Shown here one piece after another: positions 9,027-18,600 of a DNA stretch of 64,000 nt (positions are counted from its first letter, which is position 1; every line of letters begins with the position of its first letter). The translations under genes were made by a program, and so were the position numbers. The stretch spans positions 1 through 64,000 of the forward strand of contig CAITYF010000051.1 in the NCBI GenBank assembly GCA_903896545.1, given 5' to 3'. The DNA is from an uncultured Myxococcales bacterium. GTDB lineage: Bacteria > Myxococcota_A > UBA9042. A model generated the notes under the pieces. The model was given only the letters and a program-made list of their open reading frames with translations. It had not been told where the DNA came from and ran no database searches.

Positions 9027-10106
9027 ATGCCCCCCGACGCCCACCACTTCCTCCACCGCCTCGACGAGCTGCACCTGCGCTTCCAGCTCCACTTCCTCGA
9101 CCACGTCCGCTTGACGCGCAATCTCCGCCAGCTTGACGCGCTGATTCTGGAAAGCCAGGCGTTGGCGTTGGACGCCGCGGAAGCCGCGCGACTGCTGCCG
9201 AACGACGACTGGACCCGTGTCTCGCTCGCGCAACAGCGACGTCTGGAAGTGTACGAGGACGCGCGTGGCGCGATTGCCCAAGCGCACGCTGTCGCCGGGC
9301 TGCGTGATCGCGAGGCGAGTCTGATGACCGCGCGTGGACGGCTGGTGTTGCACCGCTACGTGCGGCACTTTGCTGGTCAGACACGGCGAACGCGCGATCC
9401 GGGTCGGCTCAAGGAGATGATCGGCGACCTGTTGGCGCTCTGGAAGCACCTGGAGCCGCTGGCGACGCGCCTGCAGGTGCCGTCGGTCGCGGAAGAGGTC
9501 AGCGCGATAGGCCAGTTCATCGGATTCTTCCTCGCCGAGCAGGAGGAACTGACCAAAGCGTGGCAATCCGGGAGTCGCTTCGAGCAGGCGGAAGGGCTGG
9601 AGGAAGTCGTCGCGAACCTGCAGAGCGATTGGCAAGCCCTGGTGCTGAGTACGCCGCGCGAGCTGCGCCGCGTGGCGCTGTTGGATCGCTTGATTGCGAC
9701 GTTGGACCAAGCGCTGGAGCACCTGATGGCGCTGCGCCACGCGAACATGCCGGAAGAACTGGAAGTGCTGGTGCAACACGCGGCGGAACTGCTCGTCGCG
9801 TGGCAGGACGAGCGCGCGCTGACGGTCGCCGCCCAGGACAGCGCGCCGGTGGATGACGCCGCGCTGCACGCGTTGGGGCGGGACCTGTACGTCACCTGGC
9901 GGCAACAAATCGCGGGTGAAAAAGCCAAGCGCGACCGGCAGTGGCTGGCCGTGCACTGCGACCGCGTGGAAGAGGTTGAGCGGTTGCTGACGGCGCGTGC
10001 GGGAGGTCTGGAGAACGACGAACTGGCTTGGCTGCGCGACATTTTGGTGGCGATGGAGCGCAGCTACGACGGCGTGATTGCGGCGCAGGAAGACGCGCGG
10101 CAGTAG
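9027..10106 (+). CDS. Hypothetical helical protein
   Basis: Long ORF with coding-like composition, predominantly helical/charged; no recognised domain. Confidence 0.65.
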   Translation: MPPDAHHFLHRLDELHLRFQLHFLDHVRLTRNLRQLDALILESQALALDAAEAARLLPNDDWTRVSLAQQRRLEVYEDARGAIAQAHAVAGLRDREASLMTARGRLVLHRYVRHFAGQTRRTRDPGRLKEMIGDLLALWKHLEPLATRLQVPSVAEEVSAIGQFIGFFLAEQEELTKAWQSGSRFEQAEGLEEVVANLQSDWQALVLSTPRELRRVALLDRLIATLDQALEHLMALRHANMPEELEVLVQHAAELLVAWQDERALTVAAQDSAPVDDAALHALGRDLYVTWRQQIAGEKAKRDRQWLAVHCDRVEEVERLLTARAGGLENDELAWLRDILVAMERSYDGVIAAQEDARQ

Positions 10107-10197
10107 GCCGTGTAACCGCTGTGTCATGTGCCAATGGCGGCAAGCGCGGACCAGCGTAATACTCCTCTGGCCATCCAGATCGATGCGCGGAGGTGCG

Positions 10198-10701
10198 ATG
10201 TCGCAGCGCTTTTGCAGCCAGTGTGCCACTCCAGTCGCTGCGGGCATGCGTTTTTGCCCGGCATGCGCGGCTCCCATCACCTCGCACAGCGCGTCGTCCT
10301 TGCCATCGACAGCTGCGGCCAGAGCCGTCGACCAAGCCAGCGATTACCCTGACGACGGCACCGGCTGTCTGAACACGCTCGCCGTCCTCGCGCTGTTCCT
10401 CGGCGGCGTCGGTGTCATCATGTTCGGGCTGATGCTCGCAGGCTTGTCGCTTGGCCCCGGCACGCCGCAGCCGATCCTGACCGTCGCGGGGCTGGCATCC
10501 GCGGTGTTCGGTGTCGTGTTGATTCTGCTTGCCCGCCGCGCCGGTGGAGCCTGCCCCAAGTGTGGCAACTGGAACGCCCGGCAACTGGACGGCGAAGAAG
10601 GCCCGTCCAAACGCGATGCCAAGCTCTATCACTGTTCTGCGTGCGCGCACCGCTGGCGGGAAGGCGGCGAACCGCGGCCTACGCCCGACGATCCGGCCTG
10701 A
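10198..10701 (+). CDS. Zinc-ribbon membrane protein
   Basis: N-terminal CSQCATPVAAGMRFCPAC zinc ribbon, two hydrophobic segments, C-terminal CPKCGNW..CSAC second ribbon. Confidence 0.8.
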   Translation: MSQRFCSQCATPVAAGMRFCPACAAPITSHSASSLPSTAAARAVDQASDYPDDGTGCLNTLAVLALFLGGVGVIMFGLMLAGLSLGPGTPQPILTVAGLASAVFGVVLILLARRAGGACPKCGNWNARQLDGEEGPSKRDAKLYHCSACAHRWREGGEPRPTPDDPA

Positions 10702-11634
10702 CTACTGGCAAATCGGCGCGTTCCGCAGCGCTTTTTCCAGCTGCTCGATGCGCTTGGCCTGTTCCGTCAACTGCCGCTGTTGCACCTGCAGCGCCGCGAC
10801 GGACATGCTGAGGTACCCGTACAGATCCACCATGTCGCGCTTCGCGTCGACCGCTGGGCTGTTCGGCTGGTCATCGATGATGAAGCCCAGTTGCTGCGGC
10901 GCCTGCGGACCTGCGTCGCGGTACTTGTAGGTCGCCAGCTTCGTCGCCAGCAGTTCACTTTGCAGCTTGGCCACGTCGTTCGCGTCCAAATAGCGGATGT
11001 CGGTCTTCTTGGAACGACGCGAAATCGGGCAGCCGCCCGCGCCGGTCTTGGGATCCTTGTCCGCGCAAATGAGATGCTGCTGGCACGCGTTCACCAGGTC
11101 GCAGGTCACGGCGCCTGGCGCGCAGGCGTCGCCCTCTTTTTGCGTCGTGCACGCGGGCAAGCTCGGATCGGCCTTGGGACCGCTGCACACCGGCGCGCCG
11201 CAGGTCGTGTACCACTTCGTTGTTGCCGCCTTGCACGATCCGCCTGTGTTCATCACGACGCCCGCAGCATTGGCTTCGCAGCCGTTGCCGTAGTCTTTGC
11301 CGTCACAGCCGCAGATGGGGCCGTAGATCGCGGGACAGGCTTCGGGGCGCTTGGCGCACGTGCCTTTGCCGGTGCACTGGCCTTCCGGTGCTGAGCAGTA
11401 CGAACCCGCGCCGCAGGAAGTGTCGCCGACGGTGCAACCGGCCGAGGCGACGTCGGTGCCTGCCGTGACGTCAGTCGTCGCCGCGTCTGTGCCCGCGGTG
11501 GTGTCCGATCCGGCGATCTGGCTGTCTTCGCCCGCGCCGCTGTCCGCAGTGGCTTCGGTGCTACCACCGTCGAGCCAGCAGCCGCTCAAACCGAGGAGGG
11601 AAAGAGACGTGACGGTGAGAAAAAACGTACGCAT
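10702..11634 (-). CDS. Lipoprotein with Kazal-type domain and C-terminal S74/intramolecular-chaperone-like region
   Basis: Lipobox LLGLSGC; CPAIYGPICGCDGKDYGNGCEANAAG Kazal pattern; C-term SRRSKKTDIRYL...YKYRDAG...LGFIIDDQP..DLYGYLSMSVAALQVQQRQLTEQ as in S74 domains. Confidence 0.8.
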   Translation of the reverse strand: MRTFFLTVTSLSLLGLSGCWLDGGSTEATADSGAGEDSQIAGSDTTAGTDAATTDVTAGTDVASAGCTVGDTSCGAGSYCSAPEGQCTGKGTCAKRPEACPAIYGPICGCDGKDYGNGCEANAAGVVMNTGGSCKAATTKWYTTCGAPVCSGPKADPSLPACTTQKEGDACAPGAVTCDLVNACQQHLICADKDPKTGAGGCPISRRSKKTDIRYLDANDVAKLQSELLATKLATYKYRDAGPQAPQQLGFIIDDQPNSPAVDAKRDMVDLYGYLSMSVAALQVQQRQLTEQAKRIEQLEKALRNAPICQ

Positions 11635-11698
11635 GAGAACCTCCGTGCGATTGCACCCGCGGACAGGATAGGCGGATTTTGCACGGAAGCAAACGGGG

Positions 11699-12778
11699 TT
11701 AGGTCCGCAGCGCTGGATGGTTCTCGCGCAGCCACAGCACGGTGTCCGCCAGCGTTTGGTACGGCGGGCGCGACTTGTAGCCCAACTCGGACTCTGCGTA
11801 GCGCGATTGGATGTCCCACCAGTGACCGGCCATCTCGATGACCACCGGGTCCGGTAACGGCGACTTGCGCTTCTGCGGCAGCCGCGCGGTTGCCTCTTCC
11901 GCGACCGTCGCCAGCGACCACGCGAGACCCTGCGGAATCACACGCGTCGGCGCGGGCACGCCCGACACCTCCTGCAGCATGCGGAAAAACACTTCAATCG
12001 ACGTCGCCGTTCCGCCCAAGTGGTACACCGGACGCGCCGCCGGATGTCGCAGCGCGCGCACCAGCGCTGTCGCCGCGTCACGCACGTCGATGAAGTGCAT
12101 GCCGCCGTGGATGAGAAACGGAAACTTCCGCTGCAAGTGCTTGATCACGTTGCCGCTGGAGCGAAAACGGTGATCGCCGGGTCCGAGCATGACTGGTGGG
12201 CGCACCACAGTGAGCAAGACGCCGAGCTCGGCCGCCAAGAGCCGCGCCTGCTTTTCCGCTTGAATCTTGCTGTCGTAATACGGCCAATTTTTCACCGTCT
12301 GGTCGACGTACGGCGCGTCTTCCAATGCGACCTTTCCCGCGCGATTGAAGCAGGCGACAGTGCCAGAAGTCGATGAAAACACGATGCGACACTGGTGTTT
12401 GCCCGCCAAACGCACCAGCCGAAGCAGGCCCTGCACGTTTGTTTCGTACATGTCCTGCGGGTCGCGCCGCGCGTGCCGCACGATCGCCGCCAGGTGCAAG
12501 ATGCCGCCCAGCCCATTGAGTCGCGGGTCACGCAGCCAGGCATCGTCCCCGGTCACGCCGCCTTCAATCAGGTCAACGGGGCCAAGTGCCGCGGTCCAGT
12601 CCAGCTTCTGCCATTCCGCTGGATTGCGCACCAACACGCAGATGTGCGTCTCCGGCTCCAACACGCGCAGCGCTTGCAGCACGTGGCGGCCGAGAAAGCC
12701 TGTCGCGCCCGTGACGAGCACGGTGTGTCCACGACGCGCGTGGGGGCGATTCGCCTGTTTTTCTTCGTGCAAAGCCAT
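11699..12778 (-). CDS. Extended SDR / NAD-dependent epimerase-type oxidoreductase
   Basis: VTGATGFLGRHV Rossmann motif, YYDSK (YxxxK) catalytic motif; immediately downstream of the FAR-acyltransferase fusion. Confidence 0.88.
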   Translation of the reverse strand: MALHEEKQANRPHARRGHTVLVTGATGFLGRHVLQALRVLEPETHICVLVRNPAEWQKLDWTAALGPVDLIEGGVTGDDAWLRDPRLNGLGGILHLAAIVRHARRDPQDMYETNVQGLLRLVRLAGKHQCRIVFSSTSGTVACFNRAGKVALEDAPYVDQTVKNWPYYDSKIQAEKQARLLAAELGVLLTVVRPPVMLGPGDHRFRSSGNVIKHLQRKFPFLIHGGMHFIDVRDAATALVRALRHPAARPVYHLGGTATSIEVFFRMLQEVSGVPAPTRVIPQGLAWSLATVAEEATARLPQKRKSPLPDPVVIEMAGHWWDIQSRYAESELGYKSRPPYQTLADTVLWLRENHPALRT

Positions 12779-12779
12779 C

Positions 12780-15488
12780 TCAGGTTCCCGTCGCGCTTTC
12801 CGGCCACAGCGCTGTATTTGCGGTCAAATCCGTCAGCTCGGCGACGTAGTGGCCCAGCGACTGCGCGTTCTGCCCCCACGTGTGGCCCCATTGCGGGTGC
12901 GCGGTCAGAATTCCGCGCGACGTCAAGTCCGCGAAAGCGCTCTGCAAATGCGGCAGGAACGCCTGCGGCGCGTCAAAGAGCACCGTCTGCGCCGAACCGT
13001 GGCGCGGCGGCCATTCCGTCGGACCCAGCGCTTTGGCCACCGCGAGGTAATCGCGCACCACTGGGGCGAAGAGCGCGCCCAGAACCGCCTGCAAGCGCGG
13101 ATCCCGCAGCGATTCCAACTCCGCCGCTTCCACTTCCGCGAAGCCGTTTTGCGCGACGTAGTGCTGTACGGCGGGGTGATCCGGCCAGGTCGCCAGCGCG
13201 TCGCCGTAGAACCAGTGCTGCCAGTTGTAGCGCATGCAGAACTCCGCCGACTCCGTCAGCTCTGCTTCTGCCACCAACGGACTGTCCAGTACCACGCCGC
13301 CTCGAACTTCGATCGCCTCGCGCAGCCAGTCTTCATCCACGCCTTCCAGCGGATTTTGCGCCAGGAACGCGCGCAGGTGGTGCGTCGTCGTTGCCGTCAC
13401 GAACTGCAACTGCGCCATGATGTCGTGGCTAACGGCGCGCACGTCGCTCTGCATGTCCATCGGGACGGGCTCGCCGCACGCGATGTGGACGCGGCCCAAG
13501 TGCACTTTGCCGTCCACCATCTCCTTGGTCCAACGCAAAAGCGCTGCCAACTGCATCTCCGGCTTCTGCAGACCCGCCAGTTCGCGCAGGAGCGACGTTT
13601 CCTCCGGCACGCGGTCGTACGTGATCGCGATCGGCAGCATGGTGAAGCGCTCTCCGGTCGACTGCAGGCAGCGCAGAAGCCCCGTCCGTGGCGCCAAGAA
13701 CTGCCGACTGCGGCTGCGCTGACCCTCGATGAAGAACTGCAGCGTTTCGCGCTTCTCGACCAGATCGTGGACCTGGCGGGTGAGCGCCGCGTCCGCCTTG
13801 CCCTGACCGCGCTTCAAGTAAAACGCGTGCGTGTGGCGGAACAGTTCGCCCAGAATCGGCAGGCGGGAAAACTCCTCTGCCGCGGCAATGTGCGGAATCG
13901 CGATCCCCAGATCCGGGCGATCGAAGAACAAGTACGAGCAGAGCAAGAAGTCCATGTAAGACCGGTGATTGGGCACGAGCACCGGCAGCGTATTGGGCGG
14001 CAAGGCGCGAACCGCGGCCTCAAAACTCGGCCGATCAAACGTGACCTGCGTCGTGCACTGGCGCAGCGCCTTGCGGATCGCCAGCGCGAACGTGCGGATC
14101 GCCCAGTTGCCTTCCGGTTGCTGCGTGACCCAGAGCCAGTCCTGCTTGGCGTCTTTGTGCTGTTTGCCGCCAAACATCATCTGCGTGGCGTCCTTCTTCA
14201 TCAGATGACGGTAGACGCCGCGGCAAATCAGCTCGATGTACGCGTCGACAGTCCAGTGGACGTCGCCCGTCGCATCGGTGGAGCGGAAGTCAAACGTGTT
14301 GTGCGTGAAGTACGGAAACGCGCGGTTGAGGAATTTCAGCTTCTCGCCCACGCGCGTCGCCTGGCGGACTTTCTTGGGCTGATTCGCGACCTTCAGCCCG
14401 ATGCGCGCGACGCCCAGCGGCACGCGATGGTGGCGCATTTCTTCCAGCGCAAAGCGCTTGGACGGCGGGCCGATCCACTCGACTTCAGGCACGCGATCGA
14501 CAACGTGGCTCTGGAAGAAGCGCACGATGCCCGACACGGACTGTGAAGTCGTCGGATTTTGCGCCAGACCGGCGACGGCGTAACGGACGCGCATCGGGCG
14601 CTCGGCCTCTTGCAGGAAACACGTGTCGATCGTGCGCTTGGCGACGATGTCGCACGGGACGACGTCCAGCTTGCTCTGCGGATCGGCGACCAGCACGCGC
14701 AGGTGTCCGGTGCCAATCAGCGCGACAAAACCGGCAAAGGCCGCCGCCGAGTCGAGCCACCCCGGAAACGGGTGGTGCAAGCACGCGGAGACAACCGATG
14801 GGCGCACGATGGAAATCGGCACGTGCCCGCGCCGTTCGCTCAGCAGGTGTTCGGCGAGGCACTTTGTGAACGTGTAGGTATTCGGATGCCCCGTGACTTT
14901 CAGCAGCTCTTTCTCGTCCGCCGTCCCGTCCAGAATCGCCTGGTACGTCTCCGACGGCGAAATCGGCAGCGGCACCAGTTGTTCCAGCACCGGACCCTGA
15001 TTTTCACGCCACGGCGTCACGTACGCCGTCGACACGCTGACCATGTGCTTGAGCCGGATGCAGCGCTGCGCCAGCGCCAAGACGTTGAGCGCGGCCGTGA
15101 TGTTGGAATTCGCGGCTTCTGCCACCGGCAGGTCAAAATCCACCGATGCGGCGCAGTGGATAATGTGCGTCAGGCGCGTGGTCAGCAGTTTCTGATCGGC
15201 GCGGCTGATGTCGCAGTACGCGTGCGTCAGCTCGCCGTGGATCACGTGGCACCAAGCCGGCCAATCGTCGCCAAGGAGCTGAAAGCACGGTGATTCAACG
15301 ACGTCTTTGTCAAAACGCTGTTCGGCCGTGCGATCCTTCTTGCCGCGGATGAGCACGTAGACCTTTTCCAGGCCCAGCTCCTCCCGCCGCCGAATCAGCT
15401 CCGCCAGAACGACCTTACCGACAAAACCTGTCGCACCCGTCAACAGCAGGTGCGCGCCGTGCAAAGATGTGATCTTCAAGCCACTCAC
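12780..15488 (-). CDS. Fatty acyl-CoA reductase-like domain fused to DHAPAT/GPAT-like acyltransferase
   Basis: N-term LTGATGFVGKVVLAELIRR and YTFTK; C-term acyltransferase motifs NHRSYMD, FFIEGQRSRSR, LPIAITYDRVPEE. GTG start in a GTGA overlap with the AGPS-like gene. Confidence 0.88.
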   Translation of the reverse strand: MSGLKITSLHGAHLLLTGATGFVGKVVLAELIRRREELGLEKVYVLIRGKKDRTAEQRFDKDVVESPCFQLLGDDWPAWCHVIHGELTHAYCDISRADQKLLTTRLTHIIHCAASVDFDLPVAEAANSNITAALNVLALAQRCIRLKHMVSVSTAYVTPWRENQGPVLEQLVPLPISPSETYQAILDGTADEKELLKVTGHPNTYTFTKCLAEHLLSERRGHVPISIVRPSVVSACLHHPFPGWLDSAAAFAGFVALIGTGHLRVLVADPQSKLDVVPCDIVAKRTIDTCFLQEAERPMRVRYAVAGLAQNPTTSQSVSGIVRFFQSHVVDRVPEVEWIGPPSKRFALEEMRHHRVPLGVARIGLKVANQPKKVRQATRVGEKLKFLNRAFPYFTHNTFDFRSTDATGDVHWTVDAYIELICRGVYRHLMKKDATQMMFGGKQHKDAKQDWLWVTQQPEGNWAIRTFALAIRKALRQCTTQVTFDRPSFEAAVRALPPNTLPVLVPNHRSYMDFLLCSYLFFDRPDLGIAIPHIAAAEEFSRLPILGELFRHTHAFYLKRGQGKADAALTRQVHDLVEKRETLQFFIEGQRSRSRQFLAPRTGLLRCLQSTGERFTMLPIAITYDRVPEETSLLRELAGLQKPEMQLAALLRWTKEMVDGKVHLGRVHIACGEPVPMDMQSDVRAVSHDIMAQLQFVTATTTHHLRAFLAQNPLEGVDEDWLREAIEVRGGVVLDSPLVAEAELTESAEFCMRYNWQHWFYGDALATWPDHPAVQHYVAQNGFAEVEAAELESLRDPRLQAVLGALFAPVVRDYLAVAKALGPTEWPPRHGSAQTVLFDAPQAFLPHLQSAFADLTSRGILTAHPQWGHTWGQNAQSLGHYVAELTDLTANTALWPESATGT

Positions 15489-17506
15489 GCGGCACCTCCC
15501 TCTTTCTTGGCAGCGCGCGCGCGCTTGGTCGCTGCCGGCGCGGGCGTGGCACTAGCGGCTGCCGAATCCGGCGCTGCGGCTTGATTGCGGGCAGCAAAAA
15601 TATCAGACGGATCCAGCGCTTTCTTGGCCTCGATACGCCACGCCAGGCCGGCGTCACTCATGATCTTCGGCAGGTATTCCTGGCGCAGTTTGCCCACGCC
15701 GTGGTGGTGCGAAAGCGAGCCCCCTTGCGCCAAAATCTCATCACGCGCGATATTTTCAAGCTCGTGGTAGACCGCCGTCGGGTTCTGCACACCTTTGTAA
15801 TGAAACGCGAAATAGAAGTAGACGCACACGCCTGTCTCATAAATCTGCGTGACGCGACACGTAATGAACGGCGTGCCCGGCAAACCGCGCTTGGCGTGTT
15901 CGTCCCAAATCCGCTTCTTGACGCCTTCACACAGCGGAATCACCTGCGACCACGGCACGCTGGTCTCAAACGACTCGGCAAGCACCCAGTGCTTCATCAC
16001 AAAATCGCGGATGTACGCGATGCTGTAGGTCAGCTGATAGCCACGCGAACCGTTCTCCGCGCCGGCCTTCATGCCATTGTGCTTGGCGGCGATCGCGTAG
16101 ACCTTGGCCTCCTGGGCCGCGACGTCTTCTTTTGCGCCTTCAAAAACCAGCGTGCACGCGACCATCTGCGTCGGGTCAAAGCCTTTGATCTGCGTGACGA
16201 AAAGCTTCTCGATCTTGGACTTCTGCACGTGCCAGCCTTCCGACGCCGGCTTGAGCGCCTGGCCGAACTGGAACTGCAGGTTGTCCATCAAGCGCACGGA
16301 CGCGGGCCAATTGCCGGCGTGCGCCAATTCGTACATGAACGCGACGCCTTGGTCGAAGGTCGGGAAGAGAATGGAGCCGTAGTTCTGCGCTTCAGGAAGC
16401 GGAAACAGCTTGACGACGGCGCCGGTGATAATGCCGAGCGTGCCTTCCGAACCAAAGAGCCACTGCCGCGGGTCAATGCCCACCGACTCACGCGGTCCGA
16501 CGGACGAACGCTCGATTTTGCCTTGTGGCGTGATGACATGCACGTCGAGGACGAGGTCTTCGATGTTGCCGTAGCGGTTCTTTTTCATACCGGACGCGTT
16601 GGTCGCGATCCAGCCGCCCATGGTGCTGAATTCCACGCTGTCAGGCTCATGGCCCATCGTCCAACCGTAGCGGGCGAGGCTCGTGATGATGTGCCGTCCG
16701 ATTGCGCCCGCTTCGATGTACGCCATGCGATTGACGGGGTCGATCCAGCGGATCTTGTCCATGCGGCGCATGTCCACGGAAATAATCGTCCGCGTCTCGT
16801 TCTCAGGGCAGCGCAGCGCGTCGGTCACGTTGGTGCCGCCGCCAAACGGAATCAGCACCGCACCGTGTTTTTGCGCCGCCTGCACAAGCGCGATGACCTG
16901 CGCCTCTTCGGTCGGCCACACAACGAGATCGGGAATGCGTCCGAGTTTCGCGAACTTGATCGCGTACATTTCCTCTTGCGTTTGGCCATGACCGTGACGC
17001 AAACGCGTCGGGCCGTCGACGCTCCACTGATCCGGCGGCAGCAGCGCCGTGAGCGTCTCCTGCAAGGCGGCGTTGGTCACCGGCGCGGGAAAATCGGTCG
17101 GCGTCGGCCAGGAGCGAATATCCAGCGGATCGATTGTCACGCCCATGACGCCCTGCACCCACGGCAGCAGCGACGGCAAGCGCTGGTTGGACAGTTCGTA
17201 ACGCGTGCCGGTCAAATAGACGTCGCCGTTCGGCTTGGCCTCAAAAGCGGTGTCGGCAAAGCCCCACATGTCTGGACTTTCGGTCTCGTCCGCCGTGATC
17301 TGCAACGGTTCTGGCGTGAATCGGGTGTTGCCGCCGCGCGGCGTCGCCAGATCCTGCGGACGCAGGGAATCGACCCACTTGCGCGACTGCGCCAGCGCCG
17401 CGATACCCGTCTTGCCAATAGCTCCCAGCACGCGCTCGACCGCCATCTTGCCTCCCAAACCCTGTTCACGTTCCGCTGTCGGGGTCGCATCACCCGACGC
17501 GTTCAC
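15485..17506 (-). CDS. Alkyldihydroxyacetonephosphate synthase-like FAD-binding oxidase
   Basis: PFGGGTNVTDAL FAD/PCMH motif, EFSTMGGWIATNASGMKKNRYGNIEDL, C-terminal SHHHGVGKLRQEYLP characteristic of AGPS; 673 aa. Confidence 0.9.
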   Translation of the reverse strand: MNASGDATPTAEREQGLGGKMAVERVLGAIGKTGIAALAQSRKWVDSLRPQDLATPRGGNTRFTPEPLQITADETESPDMWGFADTAFEAKPNGDVYLTGTRYELSNQRLPSLLPWVQGVMGVTIDPLDIRSWPTPTDFPAPVTNAALQETLTALLPPDQWSVDGPTRLRHGHGQTQEEMYAIKFAKLGRIPDLVVWPTEEAQVIALVQAAQKHGAVLIPFGGGTNVTDALRCPENETRTIISVDMRRMDKIRWIDPVNRMAYIEAGAIGRHIITSLARYGWTMGHEPDSVEFSTMGGWIATNASGMKKNRYGNIEDLVLDVHVITPQGKIERSSVGPRESVGIDPRQWLFGSEGTLGIITGAVVKLFPLPEAQNYGSILFPTFDQGVAFMYELAHAGNWPASVRLMDNLQFQFGQALKPASEGWHVQKSKIEKLFVTQIKGFDPTQMVACTLVFEGAKEDVAAQEAKVYAIAAKHNGMKAGAENGSRGYQLTYSIAYIRDFVMKHWVLAESFETSVPWSQVIPLCEGVKKRIWDEHAKRGLPGTPFITCRVTQIYETGVCVYFYFAFHYKGVQNPTAVYHELENIARDEILAQGGSLSHHHGVGKLRQEYLPKIMSDAGLAWRIEAKKALDPSDIFAARNQAAAPDSAAASATPAPAATKRARAAKKEGGAA

Positions 17507-17757
17507 TTCGTTCTCGCTGTCCGCACACCGCTACCGACGTCGTTTCGTCGGCAAAGCGGGACAATTCCCGGACCTTTGCTGGACGGTCGACGTCGCTGTG
17601 GCACCGTCAGTCTAACTCAGACCAGTCCGGTCCGACAAGAGCGCCGACCAAGACCGCGGTATGCGGATTATTGTCACGGTTTGGTCGCGATCGCAAGCAG
17701 AGGCTCTAGGTCATGTCACTGTTGCGTCTGGGAACAGCGGTTCACGCTGTCGTTTGA

Positions 17758-18600
17758 CTACCGCCAACTGGGTGCGCCAGGACCGTCGACGAGGTCGACG
17801 AGTTCGCCGTGAATGACGCCATTGGATGCCAGCGTTCGACCCGCGAAAACGTGATGCGGCGTGCCATCGAAATCGGACAATTGCCCGCCAGCGGCGGTGA
17901 TGATCGCGCAGCCGCCGACCAAATCCCACGGTGCCAGTCCTGGCTCGTAAAACGCATCCAGACGACCAGCCGCGAGTTCGCACAAATCAAGCGCGGCTGC
18001 ACCCCCGCGTCGCACGCAATGGGCGCGTTCCAGCGCGCGGCCAAGCCAAGCGAGCAGTTGCGGCAGGCGTTGTCGCCGGTCGTAAGGAAAGCCGGTCGCT
18101 ACCAGCGCGCGCGACAGCGTCGTGACGCGGGAAACGGCGATGGGCAGGCCATTGCACGTCGCCGGAACGTGGACGCCGCCGACGAAGATCTCGCGGCGCG
18201 CGGGTGCGAGAACGACGCCGAGGACCGGAACGCCAAAGTGCAAAAGCCCGATGGACACGCAGAAGTTCAGGTGGCTATGGGCAAAGTTCGTCGTTCCGTC
18301 CAGCGGGTCCACGACCCAGCACCAAGGCAGACGCGCAACACCCTCCGCCATCGCCCGCGCGCCGTCGCGTCCGTCGGATTCCTCGGCGAGAAAGGCGTCT
18401 TTTGGGAAAGCAAAACGGAGTTCGGAGAGAATGGTTGCTTCCGATTCGCGGTCGGCGATCGTCACCAAATCAACCGGCGACTTCTCCTCGATTCGCTCCA
18501 ACTTCCCGTAGTGCCGCATCAGCACGGCGCCGGCTTGCTCGGCAGCGCGCAGCGCAATCTTGAGACGTGACTGGATTTCCTGAAGCGGAACGTCCGTCAT
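17758..18600 (-). CDS. Inositol monophosphatase family protein
   Basis: DLVTIADRESE, WVVDPLDGTTNFAHSHLNFCVSIG, WDLVGG motifs; ATGA overlap with the upstream SDR gene. Confidence 0.92.
   Translation of the reverse strand: MTDVPLQEIQSRLKIALRAAEQAGAVLMRHYGKLERIEEKSPVDLVTIADRESEATILSELRFAFPKDAFLAEESDGRDGARAMAEGVARLPWCWVVDPLDGTTNFAHSHLNFCVSIGLLHFGVPVLGVVLAPARREIFVGGVHVPATCNGLPIAVSRVTTLSRALVATGFPYDRRQRLPQLLAWLGRALERAHCVRRGGAAALDLCELAAGRLDAFYEPGLAPWDLVGGCAIITAAGGQLSDFDGTPHHVFAGRTLASNGVIHGELVDLVDGPGAPSWR

Noticed and set aside
8763-10280. 505-aa minus-strand ORF over the hypothetical 9027-10106 gene
   Set aside because: His/Arg/Gln-rich shadow composition. The + strand ORF has balanced composition; this is the least certain strand choice in the window.
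12345-14546. 733-aa plus-strand ORF opposite the FAR-acyltransferase fusion
   Set aside because: Arg/Gln/His-rich shadow; catalytic motifs are all on the minus strand.
17640-17700. Possible third copy of the 91-bp element (CGGTTTGGTCGCGATCGC)
   Set aside because: Only a ~14-bp stretch resembles the core; the flanks do not align by eye.
15581-17812. 743-aa plus-strand ORF opposite the AGPS-like gene
   Set aside because: Shadow composition; AGPS motifs are on the minus strand.
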